Below are positions 16,660 to 25,646 of a stretch of 64,000 nucleotides of DNA, one piece after another (the stretch's first letter is position 1; every line of letters starts with the position of its first letter). The stretch covers positions 2,356,001 to 2,420,000 of the forward strand of contig NZ_CP025682.1 in assembly GCF_002872475.1 (NCBI RefSeq), written 5' to 3'. The notes under the pieces were generated by a model. The model searched no databases. It saw nothing but the letters and a program-made list of their open reading frames with translations, and was not told the origin of the DNA. The DNA comes from Pseudazoarcus pumilus. Lineage in GTDB: Bacteria > Pseudomonadota > Gammaproteobacteria > Burkholderiales > Rhodocyclaceae. The position numbers and the translations under genes are program-made.

Positions 16660-17925
16660 ATGACGCGACGCCTGCTATTCCTGCTGCTCCACCCTCTCTG
16701 GCGGCTATTCGACAGGCTCATGCCGAAGCGCCCGGATTTTTGGGCCTTCGCCACGCACCACCTGCATAGCGAGCGGTTCATCGAAAATCAACGTGCGCTC
16801 TTCGAGCACATCAAGGGCGACGACTCGGTCCGCAAGCTGGTTTTCCACCGCGGGCGAGAAACCGACTTCGAGGTCGAAGGTGCCGTGAACTACGACGTCG
16901 TCCGGCATGGCTCGCTACGCGGGCTGTTGTTGCTGGCGCGCTGCAAGGTCGTGTTCCTGACCCACTCGATCTCGATGGATTTCTCGTTGCGCTGGCCGGA
17001 CGGTAGTTTCGACATTCTGGCGCTAAGTGCGCGCGGGCGGGTGATCGTCAACCTGTGGCACGGCATCCCGCTCAAGCGCCTGCTCTACGCTGCCAACGAA
17101 GCCGCCTTTCGTCACACCGACCGCATCGCCTACCGTACGCGTGAGCGACGAGGGTACGCCGGTCTGATCGCATCATCGGATATCGACAGCTATGCGATGG
17201 CCGCCATGTTCTACCCGCTGAACTACCGCCAGGTGTGGGTCACGGGCTTGCCACGCAACGATTTCCTGACGCTCGACGAAGACTGTCTGCCGCGCTACGT
17301 TCGCGACAGCCTGCATGTCGTTCGCACGTTACGAGGCGATCGCAGACTGATCGTCTATGCGCCAACCTACCGGCAAACCGCCATCAGCCCCGGCGCGCGC
17401 TACTACCAATTTTCAGACGCGGAGATCACGCAGCTCCGAGCCTTTCTGAGGGAGAACCGCGCCGTGCTGGGCTACCGCCCGCACTATTTCCGCAACAGCA
17501 GCGAGTACTTCAACCTGGGCCAACATGTGGACGGCGAATGGATCATCGACGTCTCACAGGAACGCGTACCGGAGTTTTCCGCCCTGGCGCGCGAATGCGA
17601 CGTGCTCGTGACAGACTATTCGAGCGTCTATATCGAAGCACTGTATCTGGGGAAACCGGTCGTCTGCTTCGGTTATGACATCGAACATTACATGGCGCAC
17701 GAGGACGGTCTGCTCTACGACCTGCGGCTGGCATTTCCGGGGCCGGTGGTCGAGCGTTTCGACGCGTTGCTGCCGGCCATCGCTACGCGCCTGGGCATGG
17801 GCGTCGACGAAATTGAAAGGGAACAGGAAACCGCACGCAAACTGTTCTTCAAGCACCACGACACCGACAACTCGAGCCGAGTCGCGCAACGAGTACGCTC
17901 CTGTCTCGCGGAATCACGTAAATGA
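16660..17925 (+). CDS. CDP-glycerol glycerophosphotransferase (TagB/TagF-like)
   Basis: This 421-aa protein has the TagB/TagF signatures VNLWHGIPLKRL, VYAPTYRQ and LVTDYSSVYIEALYLGKPVVCFGYD in the usual order. In Gram-positives such enzymes transfer glycerol phosphate from CDP-glycerol to a wall teichoic acid linker or chain. A short basic and hydrophobic N-terminus (RRLLFLLLHPLWRLFDRLM) suggests monotopic membrane contact. It follows the TagD-like gene by 19 bases, and the next gene begins directly after its stop codon. In a Gram-negative flagellar locus the acceptor is probably a surface or flagellin-linked glycan; that is inference. Confidence 0.85.
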   Translation: MTRRLLFLLLHPLWRLFDRLMPKRPDFWAFATHHLHSERFIENQRALFEHIKGDDSVRKLVFHRGRETDFEVEGAVNYDVVRHGSLRGLLLLARCKVVFLTHSISMDFSLRWPDGSFDILALSARGRVIVNLWHGIPLKRLLYAANEAAFRHTDRIAYRTRERRGYAGLIASSDIDSYAMAAMFYPLNYRQVWVTGLPRNDFLTLDEDCLPRYVRDSLHVVRTLRGDRRLIVYAPTYRQTAISPGARYYQFSDAEITQLRAFLRENRAVLGYRPHYFRNSSEYFNLGQHVDGEWIIDVSQERVPEFSALARECDVLVTDYSSVYIEALYLGKPVVCFGYDIEHYMAHEDGLLYDLRLAFPGPVVERFDALLPAIATRLGMGVDEIEREQETARKLFFKHHDTDNSSRVAQRVRSCLAESRK

Positions 17926-20900
17926 ATGGCGACACGCCCGGACCCTGACATGACCCTTGGTAACCCTGCCTCGCAACGCCACCCCTACTACATCGTCGCA
18001 CCCGATTACCGCGACAGTTCGGCAGGCGTCCGGGTCATGCACCATCTTTGTCATATGTTGAACTCGTGCGGAGAAGAGGCCTATGTGATCGGCGCGCAAT
18101 CGTTCGATGCCCGACTCAAAACGCCACCGCTCAGCGCGTCGGTCTCGGCACGACATGCTCGGGAGATGCGCGTGCCGATCGCGGTCTACCCGGAAATCGT
18201 TTCCGGCAACCCACTGAATTCAAGCGTATGCGTGCGCTACATGCTGAACAAGGAAGGCGTCATCAACGGAAATTCGATGCATGCCGGGCCGAACGACCTG
18301 TTCTTCTACTATTCGCGCGCATTCGTGCCCGACCCGCAGGGCACTTACGATTATCTGCGGCTTAACACCCACGACCTGGATCTGTTCAAGCCGGACCCTG
18401 AACGCAGGAAGACGGGGCCTTTGCTGTATCTGAATCGGATTCCCGCGAGTTCGATCGACTGGTCGCAGCTGCCGCGGGACATCGAAGTGCTGTCCAACCG
18501 CACGCCGCTGTCGCTTCCAGAACTGGCAGCCCGGCTGCAGGGTGCGACGGTACTCTATTCCTTCGAGAGCTCGACTACGTGCACGCTCGCAATGCTGTGC
18601 GGCTGCCCCATCGTGGCGATGACGCATCCCGACTACCCCCGCCTGGGATTCTCCGAGCAGACACTCTCTCCCTACGGGGGGCGCGGCTATGCGCTGAGCG
18701 ATGACGCTGACGCAATCGAATCGGCCCGAGCCGGCCTGCCGTCATTCCGTGCAGCCCTGGCGCGCTTGCAAGCACACACGCTCGAGGAATTGAAGGCTTT
18801 CGTTGCAAGAACCCAAGCCGCAGCCGACGCGGCACCGCAGCCACAAGGGAGCGAAGCGACGGGCCTGCCAACGTCGATCGACGACATCCCGTCGATCGAA
18901 GCCATGGCCTACCGCACGGATCGCCACGTCCATCTGACGCTCGTTGTCATCGGCAAAGGCGATGCCACCAATGCAGCAACCCTCGAGAGTCTCGACAAAC
19001 AATCTCGACCCGCCGACGACGTTCTTCGCGTCGACGGCATCGGGTCGCCACTGCAGCGGCGTCTGCAGGCAGTCTGCGGCACCTCCCGCACACAGGAGGA
19101 AAGCTGGATCGTACTGATCGACGACGGCGACACCCTCCACAGGAATGCGCTCGCCAGTGCTGCCTACCTGTGCGGAAGCCGGCCAGAACTGCAGTGGGTG
19201 TATTCCGATGCCAGGGTGGCGACCACCCGCGGCATGGAGACGGCGCTGTATCCGCCCGACCTGGACCCCCAGTTGCTTCGCTCTGGATTCGCCATGGTTG
19301 GTCTGCTTGCAGTGCGGCCTGAGATGCTGGAGGGAGTACTTGTCGATGGTGAAGGACTGAACGCAGACAACTGGCGTCAAGCCCTCCCTTACCTTCTGCT
19401 GCAAGCAGGCAATGGCGATTCCGGTGCCCACGCGGCCGAGCCCTGGGTCAAGCACCGGGACATCCCGCAGGGACATCCCGAGTTGCTGTTGCCGCTCCCA
19501 TCGCGCCCTTGCGCGCAGGATGCCGAAACACCCCTGATCTCGATCCTGATCCCCTCGCGCGACCAGTTGCCGGCCCTGCAGCGCTGCCTCACATCGATTC
19601 TCGAGAACTCCGGTGACCTATCGTTCGAAATCGTGATCGTCGCCCACGAGACTCAAGACCCATCCGCGTCGCACTTTCTCGCCGAGTTACCCGCCGCGGC
19701 CCCCCGGCGCATTCGCGTTCTGGCCGAAAACGGCCCTTTCAACTTCAGTGTGCTGATCAACCGTGCCGCGGCAGTGGCCCGCGGTCGCTTCCTCCTGCTG
19801 CTCAACAACGACACGGCAATCCTGCAACCGGACTGGCTTCCCCGACTGCTCGCGCTGTTCGACGATCCGGCCGTGGGCATCGTGTCGCCGCGCCTTGTGT
19901 TTCCCGACGGGCGCATACAGCATGCTGGGGTCACCCTCGGCCTGAGTGGCGCCGCGGATATCGCCTGGGTCGGCACGGCGATGGATGAACCCGGTCCACT
20001 CGGATTGCTCGCCCACACACGAGAGGTCTCGGCAGTCACCGGGGCGGCCCTGATGATTCGCGAGGACCTGTTCGCCGCCTTGGGTGGAATGGACGAAGCC
20101 TACGATATCGGTTTCGGCGATTTCGACCTGTGCTTGCGCGCAGCAAAGGCAGGCGCACGTTGCGTATGGACGCCATCGGTCACGCTGATGCACGAGGCGG
20201 GACGGACGCTGAAGGCCTGTTTCACGCAGACAGAAGTTGCAGCCCAGGCGGGCCGAGCCTTCGAGGCAGCGCGTGCTCGCTTCGTACGCACGTGGATCGG
20301 GCAGTTGGGCACAGATCCGCACTACAACATCAACCTGTCCTTGGCGTCGAGGCACTGGCACGCTGAACAGGAACCGGAACTGCAGCCCTTCCCCGTTCTC
20401 TCACCGCCCGGACCGCGCGTACTCGCACTGCCTGCCGACGACAGCGGTTCGGGTCACTATCGCGTCGCCTCGCCGGCCGGGCATGCAGCGCGCGAACGAG
20501 CCGCCGCCGCCCGACTCGCTCGCGGTTATCCGATTCCGGTTCATTTCGTGCGCCTGGGCATCGACACCCTGTTCTCGCAACGTCAGGTCGACGACAATCA
20601 CTTGAAGGCACTGACCGAACTGCGAGAACTACTGCCTGGCCTGCGCATCGTCATGGACTTCGACGACCTGCTCACCGAAGTGCCCAGGCACAGCCACCAC
20701 GCCGCGCAGGTGTGGCCCGACATCGAGCGGCGCATGCGTCGCGCATGCGAGTTGTCCGACTGCATCACCACCTCCACCGCCCCGCTGGCCGAGCGCCTGC
20801 GCAGCTGGCACAACGACCTGCGCGTGGTACCCAACGGCATCGATCCGGCGTTGTGGAAACCAACGCACGAACCCGGTTCGCGCGCCGGGAAGCTGCGCGT

Positions 20901-21390
20901 GGGCTGGGCAGGCGGGGTGAGCCACGCCGGCGATCTGGCGCTGATCCGCAAGGTCGTGGAAGCGCTTGCCGACGAAGTCGAATGGGTGTTCCTCGGCATG
21001 TGCCTGCAGGACATGCAGCCACACCTGACCGAGTTCCACCATAGCGTGCCGTTTGCCGAGTATCCGGACAAGCTCGCTGCGCTCGGGCTCGATCTGGCCA
21101 TCGCACCGCTGGAGGCCAACGCCTTCAACGAATGCAAGAGCAACCTGCGTCTGCTCGAATACGGCGCGCTGGGCATCCCGGTCATCGCCAGCGATCAGCT
21201 CCCCTATCGCTGCGGTCTGCCGGTCACGCTGGTCGATAACCGTCCGCAAGCGTGGATTGCGGCGATCCGTGAGCGTACCGGCGAGCGGCACGCCCTCGCG
21301 ACGGACGGTGCGCGCTTGCGCGAAGCGGTGCTCGCCGGGTGGACGGTCGATCGCTTTCTGCCCGACTGGATCGACGCCTGGCGCGGCTGA
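17926..21390 (+). CDS. Giant multi-domain glycosyltransferase
   Basis: This 1154-aa protein appears to contain four glycosyltransferase-like units. Residues 1-300 resemble a GT-B fold (YYIVAPDYRDSSAGVRVMHHL). Residues about 330-500 are a degenerate GT2-like region (LTLVVIGKGDATNAATLESL, VLIDDGDTLH). Residues about 535-800 are a clear GT2 domain (LISILIPSRDQLPALQRCL, FLLLLNNDTAIL, GFGDFDLCLRAAKAG). Residues about 840-1154 are a GT4-like domain (DFDDLLTEVP, VVPNGIDPALW, ECKSNLRLLEYGALGIPVIAS). It starts right after the TagB-like stop; ATG at 17950 is an alternative. A strong terminator follows, then the flagellin genes, so transfer to flagellin or to its glycan is a reasonable idea. Confidence 0.85.
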   Translation: MATRPDPDMTLGNPASQRHPYYIVAPDYRDSSAGVRVMHHLCHMLNSCGEEAYVIGAQSFDARLKTPPLSASVSARHAREMRVPIAVYPEIVSGNPLNSSVCVRYMLNKEGVINGNSMHAGPNDLFFYYSRAFVPDPQGTYDYLRLNTHDLDLFKPDPERRKTGPLLYLNRIPASSIDWSQLPRDIEVLSNRTPLSLPELAARLQGATVLYSFESSTTCTLAMLCGCPIVAMTHPDYPRLGFSEQTLSPYGGRGYALSDDADAIESARAGLPSFRAALARLQAHTLEELKAFVARTQAAADAAPQPQGSEATGLPTSIDDIPSIEAMAYRTDRHVHLTLVVIGKGDATNAATLESLDKQSRPADDVLRVDGIGSPLQRRLQAVCGTSRTQEESWIVLIDDGDTLHRNALASAAYLCGSRPELQWVYSDARVATTRGMETALYPPDLDPQLLRSGFAMVGLLAVRPEMLEGVLVDGEGLNADNWRQALPYLLLQAGNGDSGAHAAEPWVKHRDIPQGHPELLLPLPSRPCAQDAETPLISILIPSRDQLPALQRCLTSILENSGDLSFEIVIVAHETQDPSASHFLAELPAAAPRRIRVLAENGPFNFSVLINRAAAVARGRFLLLLNNDTAILQPDWLPRLLALFDDPAVGIVSPRLVFPDGRIQHAGVTLGLSGAADIAWVGTAMDEPGPLGLLAHTREVSAVTGAALMIREDLFAALGGMDEAYDIGFGDFDLCLRAAKAGARCVWTPSVTLMHEAGRTLKACFTQTEVAAQAGRAFEAARARFVRTWIGQLGTDPHYNINLSLASRHWHAEQEPELQPFPVLSPPGPRVLALPADDSGSGHYRVASPAGHAARERAAAARLARGYPIPVHFVRLGIDTLFSQRQVDDNHLKALTELRELLPGLRIVMDFDDLLTEVPRHSHHAAQVWPDIERRMRRACELSDCITTSTAPLAERLRSWHNDLRVVPNGIDPALWKPTHEPGSRAGKLRVGWAGGVSHAGDLALIRKVVEALADEVEWVFLGMCLQDMQPHLTEFHHSVPFAEYPDKLAALGLDLAIAPLEANAFNECKSNLRLLEYGALGIPVIASDQLPYRCGLPVTLVDNRPQAWIAAIRERTGERHALATDGARLREAVLAGWTVDRFLPDWIDAWRG

Positions 21391-21414
21391 CACGATCCGA
21401 CTTCACGTGCCGAT

Positions 21415-21444
21415 GGCGCGGCTCGAGCCGCGCCATTCTTTTTT
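21415..21444 (+). terminator. Terminator of the modification island
   Basis: A perfect 20-base palindrome at 21415-21434 (10-bp stem, GGCGCGGCTC half-site) is followed by ATTCTTTTTTCC. It lies 25 bases after the giant glycosyltransferase stop and insulates the flagellin promoter. Confidence 0.88.
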
Positions 21445-21575
21445 CCCCCGTCGCACGATCCGCGGCAGGACGCTCGGCGGCAATTGCCGCCACCCGGGCG
21501 GCAAACCCCGGCAGATTTTTCCTGACACAACCAACCAACCACGCCAACTCATTGATTTGGCGAACCAACCAAAAC

Positions 21576-21591
21576 TGGCACGCATCTCGCT
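21576..21591 (+). promoter_or_regulatory. Sigma-54 promoter of the first flagellin gene
   Basis: TGGCACGCATCTCGCT matches the -24/-12 consensus TGGCACG-N4-TTGCW with one mismatch (TCGC). GG and GC are exactly 12 bases apart. Transcription would start near 21602, leaving an 80-base leader before fliC. Its activator would be a FleR- or FleQ-type enhancer-binding protein. Confidence 0.82.
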
Positions 21592-21682
21592 TTGATGGGG
21601 ACACAGGCGCGGAGGTCGGAATCAGCTACTCCCACATCCAGCCGACCCTAGCAACCTCCGAACCAATCGAAGGAGATGCAGC

Positions 21683-23320
21683 ATGTCACAGGTCATCAAC
21701 ACCAATATTGCGTCGCTCAACGCGCAACGCAATCTGAACACCTCTGCGGGTTCGCTGGCGACCTCGCTGCAGCGCCTGTCGTCGGGCCTGCGCATCAACA
21801 GCGCCAAGGACGACGCCGCCGGCCTCGCGATCTCGGAGCGCTTCACCACCCAGATTCGCGGTCTCGATCAGGCGCGCCGCAACGCCAACGACGGCATCTC
21901 GCTCGCCCAGACCGCCGAGAGCGCGCTGCAGTCCTCCGGCGACATCCTGCAGCGTATCCGCGAACTGGCCGTGCAGTCGGCCAACGCCACCAACTCCTCG
22001 GGTGACCGCGCCGCGCTGAACTCCGAAGTGCAACAGCTCACGCAGGAGTTGCAGCGCATCGCCACGACCACCGAATTCAACGGACAGAAGCTGCTCGACG
22101 GCTCGTTCACGTCGGCCAGCTTCCAGGTCGGCGCCAACGCCAACCAGACCATCACGGCAACGTCCGGCAACTTCCAGACCAACGCCTACGGCAACTACCG
22201 TATCGGCGGCCTGGCGACCTCGTCGAACACGCCCAACGGCGTCGGCGATCTGGTCGTCGGCTCCTCGGCAGACGCGCAAATGACCACGGCCACTACAAAC
22301 GGAAATACCTCGGGCATCGCCGGTGACACCATCACCGTGTCGAGCAGTCTGGGCTCCAAGGACATCACCTACGCCCCAGCTTCCAGCGCAGAGGACATCG
22401 CCGCCAAGATCAACCAGGCCGAGACCGGCGTGCGCGCGTCCGCACTGACTTCCTTCGTGCTCGGCGCGGACGATGCCAACGGCGGCACTGATGGGTTCCT
22501 CCAGGACACCAGCTACACCTTCCTGATGGCCACCGAAACCACCAGTGGCGCCGACCCCGATTCGTGGACCACGGTGTCGTTCTCGATCGGCGGCAATGCC
22601 GCCGGTTCCGCGGTGACCACGTCGAGCCAGCTGAGCGCCGCGGTGCAGGCCTTCAACGACGTCTCGGGCCGCACCGGCTTCACCGCCAAGATCGTCGAGA
22701 CCGACGGCGGTCAGTTCGGCATCCAGCTCACCAGCGAGTCGGGCAAAGACTTGCGTATCGTCAACGACTCCGAAACGGGCAACGACATTGCCCTCGAAGA
22801 CCTCGCAGCGATAGACGGCGATGACGGCAACGACAGCACGCTCGCCGAGACGCTGACCGCTGCCGGTAATACCGGCGCTTGGACCGATACAAGCGGGGCG
22901 TGGGTCACCGGGCAGGTCATCCTGGATTCCGACCGCTCGTTCTCGGTCACCGCCGGCAACGACGACTTTCTGACCGCAGCCGGCACGGTCGGCGGGCAGC
23001 TGCAGACGGTCGAGAATCTGGATGTGAGCACCGTCGAGGCGGCCAACCGCACGCTGGCCATGGTGGATTCGGCGATCGCCGCGGTGTCCGGCCAGCGCGC
23101 CCGCTACGGCGCCTTGCAGTCGCGCTTCGAGAACACCATCTCGAACCTGCAGAGCACCTCCGAGAACCTGTCGGCCTCGCGCTCGCGTATTCGCGACGCG
23201 GACTTCGCCGCCGAGACCGCCAACCTGACACGGGCGCAGATCCTGCAGCAGGCCGGCACGGCGATGCTCGCGCAGGCCAACCAGATCCCGCAGCGCGTGC
23301 TACAGTTGCTGCAAGGTTGA
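21683..23320 (+). CDS. fliC: Flagellin 1
   Basis: This 545-aa flagellin has the D0/D1 N-terminal domain ([51 protein letters not shown]) and a C-terminal D1/D0 ([40 protein letters not shown]). The middle 190-420 region is Ser/Thr/Asp/Gly-rich and surface-exposed in filaments, giving many potential O-glycosylation sites. AAGGAG lies at 21670 before the ATG. It is transcribed from its own sigma-54 promoter and lies just downstream of a glycosyltransferase island. It is nearly identical to the second flagellin over the first 190 residues. Confidence 0.97.
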   Translation: MSQVINTNIASLNAQRNLNTSAGSLATSLQRLSSGLRINSAKDDAAGLAISERFTTQIRGLDQARRNANDGISLAQTAESALQSSGDILQRIRELAVQSANATNSSGDRAALNSEVQQLTQELQRIATTTEFNGQKLLDGSFTSASFQVGANANQTITATSGNFQTNAYGNYRIGGLATSSNTPNGVGDLVVGSSADAQMTTATTNGNTSGIAGDTITVSSSLGSKDITYAPASSAEDIAAKINQAETGVRASALTSFVLGADDANGGTDGFLQDTSYTFLMATETTSGADPDSWTTVSFSIGGNAAGSAVTTSSQLSAAVQAFNDVSGRTGFTAKIVETDGGQFGIQLTSESGKDLRIVNDSETGNDIALEDLAAIDGDDGNDSTLAETLTAAGNTGAWTDTSGAWVTGQVILDSDRSFSVTAGNDDFLTAAGTVGGQLQTVENLDVSTVEAANRTLAMVDSAIAAVSGQRARYGALQSRFENTISNLQSTSENLSASRSRIRDADFAAETANLTRAQILQQAGTAMLAQANQIPQRVLQLLQG

Positions 23321-23354
23321 AGGCGACTCGATCCGGCAACGCGCCGGGTATATG

Positions 23355-23382
23355 AAACGGGGTCCCGACCGGGGCCCCGTTT
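23355..23382 (+). terminator. Hairpin between the flagellin genes
   Basis: AAACGGGG pairs with CCCCGTTT, with three further inner base pairs. It begins 35 bases after the first flagellin stop. The following sequence TTTGCATG has only a short T-run, so termination may be partial. Confidence 0.55.
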
Positions 23383-23406
23383 GCATGTCAAAACGTCGAA
23401 CAGGCC

Positions 23407-23433
23407 TAAAGTTCTCCGCCAATTTTCCGTTAA
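23407..23433 (+). promoter_or_regulatory. Sigma-28 (FliA) promoter of the second flagellin gene
   Basis: TAAAGTTC, an 11-base spacer, then TCCGTTAA matches the FliA consensus TAAAGTTT-N11-GCCGATAA at 13 of 16 positions. It lies about 97 bases before the start codon. The first flagellin gene has a sigma-54 promoter instead. Confidence 0.8.
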
Positions 23434-23529
23434 TGGATTCAAGAGCGCCAAAGACTCGATCCCAGAGCCTCCTTCTGGACTGCGCGGCGCCCTTGACAGC
23501 CTTCGAGCCATTGAATCCAGGAGAACACC

Positions 23530-25170
23530 ATGGCACAGATCATCAACAGCAACATCGCCTCGCTGACCGCGCAGCGCAACCTCAACAACTCGGCGAATTC
23601 GCTCGCGACCTCGCTGCAGCGCCTGTCCTCCGGTCTGCGCATCAACAGCGCCAAGGACGACGCCGCCGGCCTCGCGATCTCGGAGCGCTTCACCACCCAG
23701 ATTCGCGGCCTCGATCAGGCGCGCCGCAACGCCAACGACGGCATCTCCCTCGCGCAGACCGCCGAGAGCGCCCTGCAGTCCTCCGGCGACATCCTGCAGC
23801 GGATTCGTGAGCTGGCCGTTCAGTCGGCCAACGCCACCAACTCCTCGGGTGACCGCGCCGCGCTGAACGCCGAAGTGCAGCAGCTCACGCAGGAATTGCA
23901 GCGCATTTCGACCAACACCGAGTTCAACGGTCAGAAACTGCTCGACGGCTCGTTCACGTCGGCCAGCTTCCAGGTCGGCGCCAACGCCAACCAGACCATC
24001 ACGGCCACCTCCGGCAACTTCCAGACCAACGCCTACGGTAACTACCGCATCGGCGGCCTGGCCACCTCCTCCCAAACGCCCAACGGCGTGGGCGACCTGG
24101 TGGTCGGCTCGACGGCCAACGGTCAGCTCGCGCAGGTCGGCACCGATGCCGACAACTCGGTGATCGCCGGTGACACGATCACGCTGCAAAGCGCCCTGGG
24201 CTCCAAGGACATCACCTACGAGGCCGGCTCCAGCGCCGAGCAGATCGCCGCCAAGATCAACCAGGCCGAAACCGGCGTGCGCGCCACCGGCATCACCCAG
24301 GTGGTGCTCGGCGCCGACGATGCGGCAGCGGGTGCGGCCGGCTTCCAGCAGGACACCAGCTACACCTTCCTGCTCGCCACCGAAACCGACAATGGCTCGA
24401 GCCCGGATTCGTGGACGACGGTGTCGTTCTCGATCGGTGGCACTGCTTCGGGTTCGGCCGCCAACCAGGCGAGCCAGCTCAACGCCGCCGTGCAGGCCTT
24501 CAACGACGTCGCCGGCAAGACGGGCTTCTCGGCCGAGATCGTCGAAACTGACGCTGGCCAGTATGGCCTGCGGCTGACCAACGAATCGGGCAAGGATCTG
24601 CGCATCGTCAATGACTCGGAGAGCGGCAACGATGTCATCCTCGAGGACATCGCGGCGCTCGACGGCGATGACACCACCAACGACAGCACACTCGCCGAGA
24701 CGCTGTCGGCGGCCGGCAATCTGAACGCCTGGACTGCGGGCAGCGGTGCCTGGGTCACCGGTCAGGTGATTCTCGACTCCGACCGTTCCTTCACGCTGAA
24801 GACGGCCAACACCGACATCACGACGGCCGCTGGAACCTTTGGCGCGGAACTGCAGGAAGTCGACAAGGTCGACGTCTCGACGGCCGAGGCCGCAACGCGT
24901 ACGCTCGCTCTGGTGGATTCGGCCCTGTCGGCGGTCAATGCCCAGCGCGCCCGCTACGGCGCCCTGCAGTCGCGCTTTGAGAGCACCATCTCGAACCTGC
25001 AGGCGACGTCCGAGAACCTGTCGGCCTCGCGCTCGCGGATTCGCGATGCGGACTTCGCGGCAGAGACGGCGAACCTCACCCGGGCACAGATCTTGCAACA
25101 GGCGGGTATCGCCATGCTGTCGCAAGCCAACGCGCTGCCGCAGAACGTGCTGAGCCTCCTGCGCGCATAA
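23530..25170 (+). CDS. fliC2: Flagellin 2
   Basis: This 546-aa flagellin has the same domain plan as its upstream neighbour. Residues about 25-190 differ from flagellin 1 at only a few positions, and the C-terminal 90 residues are also closely similar. The central region (about 190-440) is clearly homologous but more diverged, with fewer identical Ser/Thr positions. The ATG follows CAGGAG. Its sigma-28 promoter implies late expression under FlgM control. The near-identical 5' parts suggest a recent tandem duplication or gene conversion. Confidence 0.97.
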   Translation: MAQIINSNIASLTAQRNLNNSANSLATSLQRLSSGLRINSAKDDAAGLAISERFTTQIRGLDQARRNANDGISLAQTAESALQSSGDILQRIRELAVQSANATNSSGDRAALNAEVQQLTQELQRISTNTEFNGQKLLDGSFTSASFQVGANANQTITATSGNFQTNAYGNYRIGGLATSSQTPNGVGDLVVGSTANGQLAQVGTDADNSVIAGDTITLQSALGSKDITYEAGSSAEQIAAKINQAETGVRATGITQVVLGADDAAAGAAGFQQDTSYTFLLATETDNGSSPDSWTTVSFSIGGTASGSAANQASQLNAAVQAFNDVAGKTGFSAEIVETDAGQYGLRLTNESGKDLRIVNDSESGNDVILEDIAALDGDDTTNDSTLAETLSAAGNLNAWTAGSGAWVTGQVILDSDRSFTLKTANTDITTAAGTFGAELQEVDKVDVSTAEAATRTLALVDSALSAVNAQRARYGALQSRFESTISNLQATSENLSASRSRIRDADFAAETANLTRAQILQQAGIAMLSQANALPQNVLSLLRA

Positions 25171-25246
25171 CGGGGTAATCTGACCCCAGAAGGCGGCGCG
25201 GAGGCATAGATTGCAGCCGCGCCGCACAGCTTTGGAGATGCGTGAA

Positions 25247-25624
25247 ATGAGCATTCAATCTGCAACGACGGTCGCCGCGAATGCGACGGCCCAGCTCCCG
25301 GGCACGGGAGTCGGAGGTGCTCGACAAAACGCGCCGGCAAGTTCTGCCGCCGGCACCGGCAACACGGCCCAAGGCAGCGGCACCGCCCAAAGCCCATCGA
25401 ACGTCCAGGAGATCAGCGCCGCACTGCAGGAGATCCAGAACGCGATCCGACCGATCGCCAGCGAACTGAGCTTTTCGCTCGAACAGGACAGCGGGCGCAT
25501 GCTCGTCAAGATCGTCGATCTGGAAACCGATGAAGTGATCCGCCAGATTCCTTCCGAGGAGATGGTGAGAATTTCCAAGGCGCTGGATAAACTTCAGGGA
25601 CTGTTGTTGAACAGCGAAGCCTGA
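25247..25624 (+). CDS. flaG: FlaG-family flagellar protein
   Basis: This 125-aa protein has a low-complexity Ala/Gly/Ser/Thr-rich N-terminal half and the conserved FlaG C-terminus: LSFSLEQDSGRMLVKIVD, then DEVIRQIPSEEMVRISKAL. FlaG influences filament length in polar flagellates, but its exact function is not settled. The ATG at 25247 is chosen because GGAG lies 9 bases upstream; in-frame ATGs at 25211 and 25238 lack this. It sits between flagellin and fliD, the usual place, and is probably co-transcribed with fliD, fliS and fliT. Confidence 0.88.
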   Translation: MSIQSATTVAANATAQLPGTGVGGARQNAPASSAAGTGNTAQGSGTAQSPSNVQEISAALQEIQNAIRPIASELSFSLEQDSGRMLVKIVDLETDEVIRQIPSEEMVRISKALDKLQGLLLNSEA

Positions 25625-25646
25625 GTTTCAGGCGGAGGTCGTCGCA

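Noticed and set aside
25172-25187. Small hairpin GGGGT/ACCCC just after the second flagellin gene as a terminator.
   Set aside because: The stem is only 5 bp and no T-run follows, so read-through to flaG is likely.
25190-25220. A GGAGGCATAGATTGC stretch upstream of flaG resembling a sigma-54 promoter.
   Set aside because: The GG-to-GC spacing is 10 or 13 bases instead of 12.
23104-25254. 716-aa minus-strand open frame over the second flagellin.
   Set aside because: It mirrors the flagellin gene and has no recognisable domain; a similar shadow occurs over the first flagellin.
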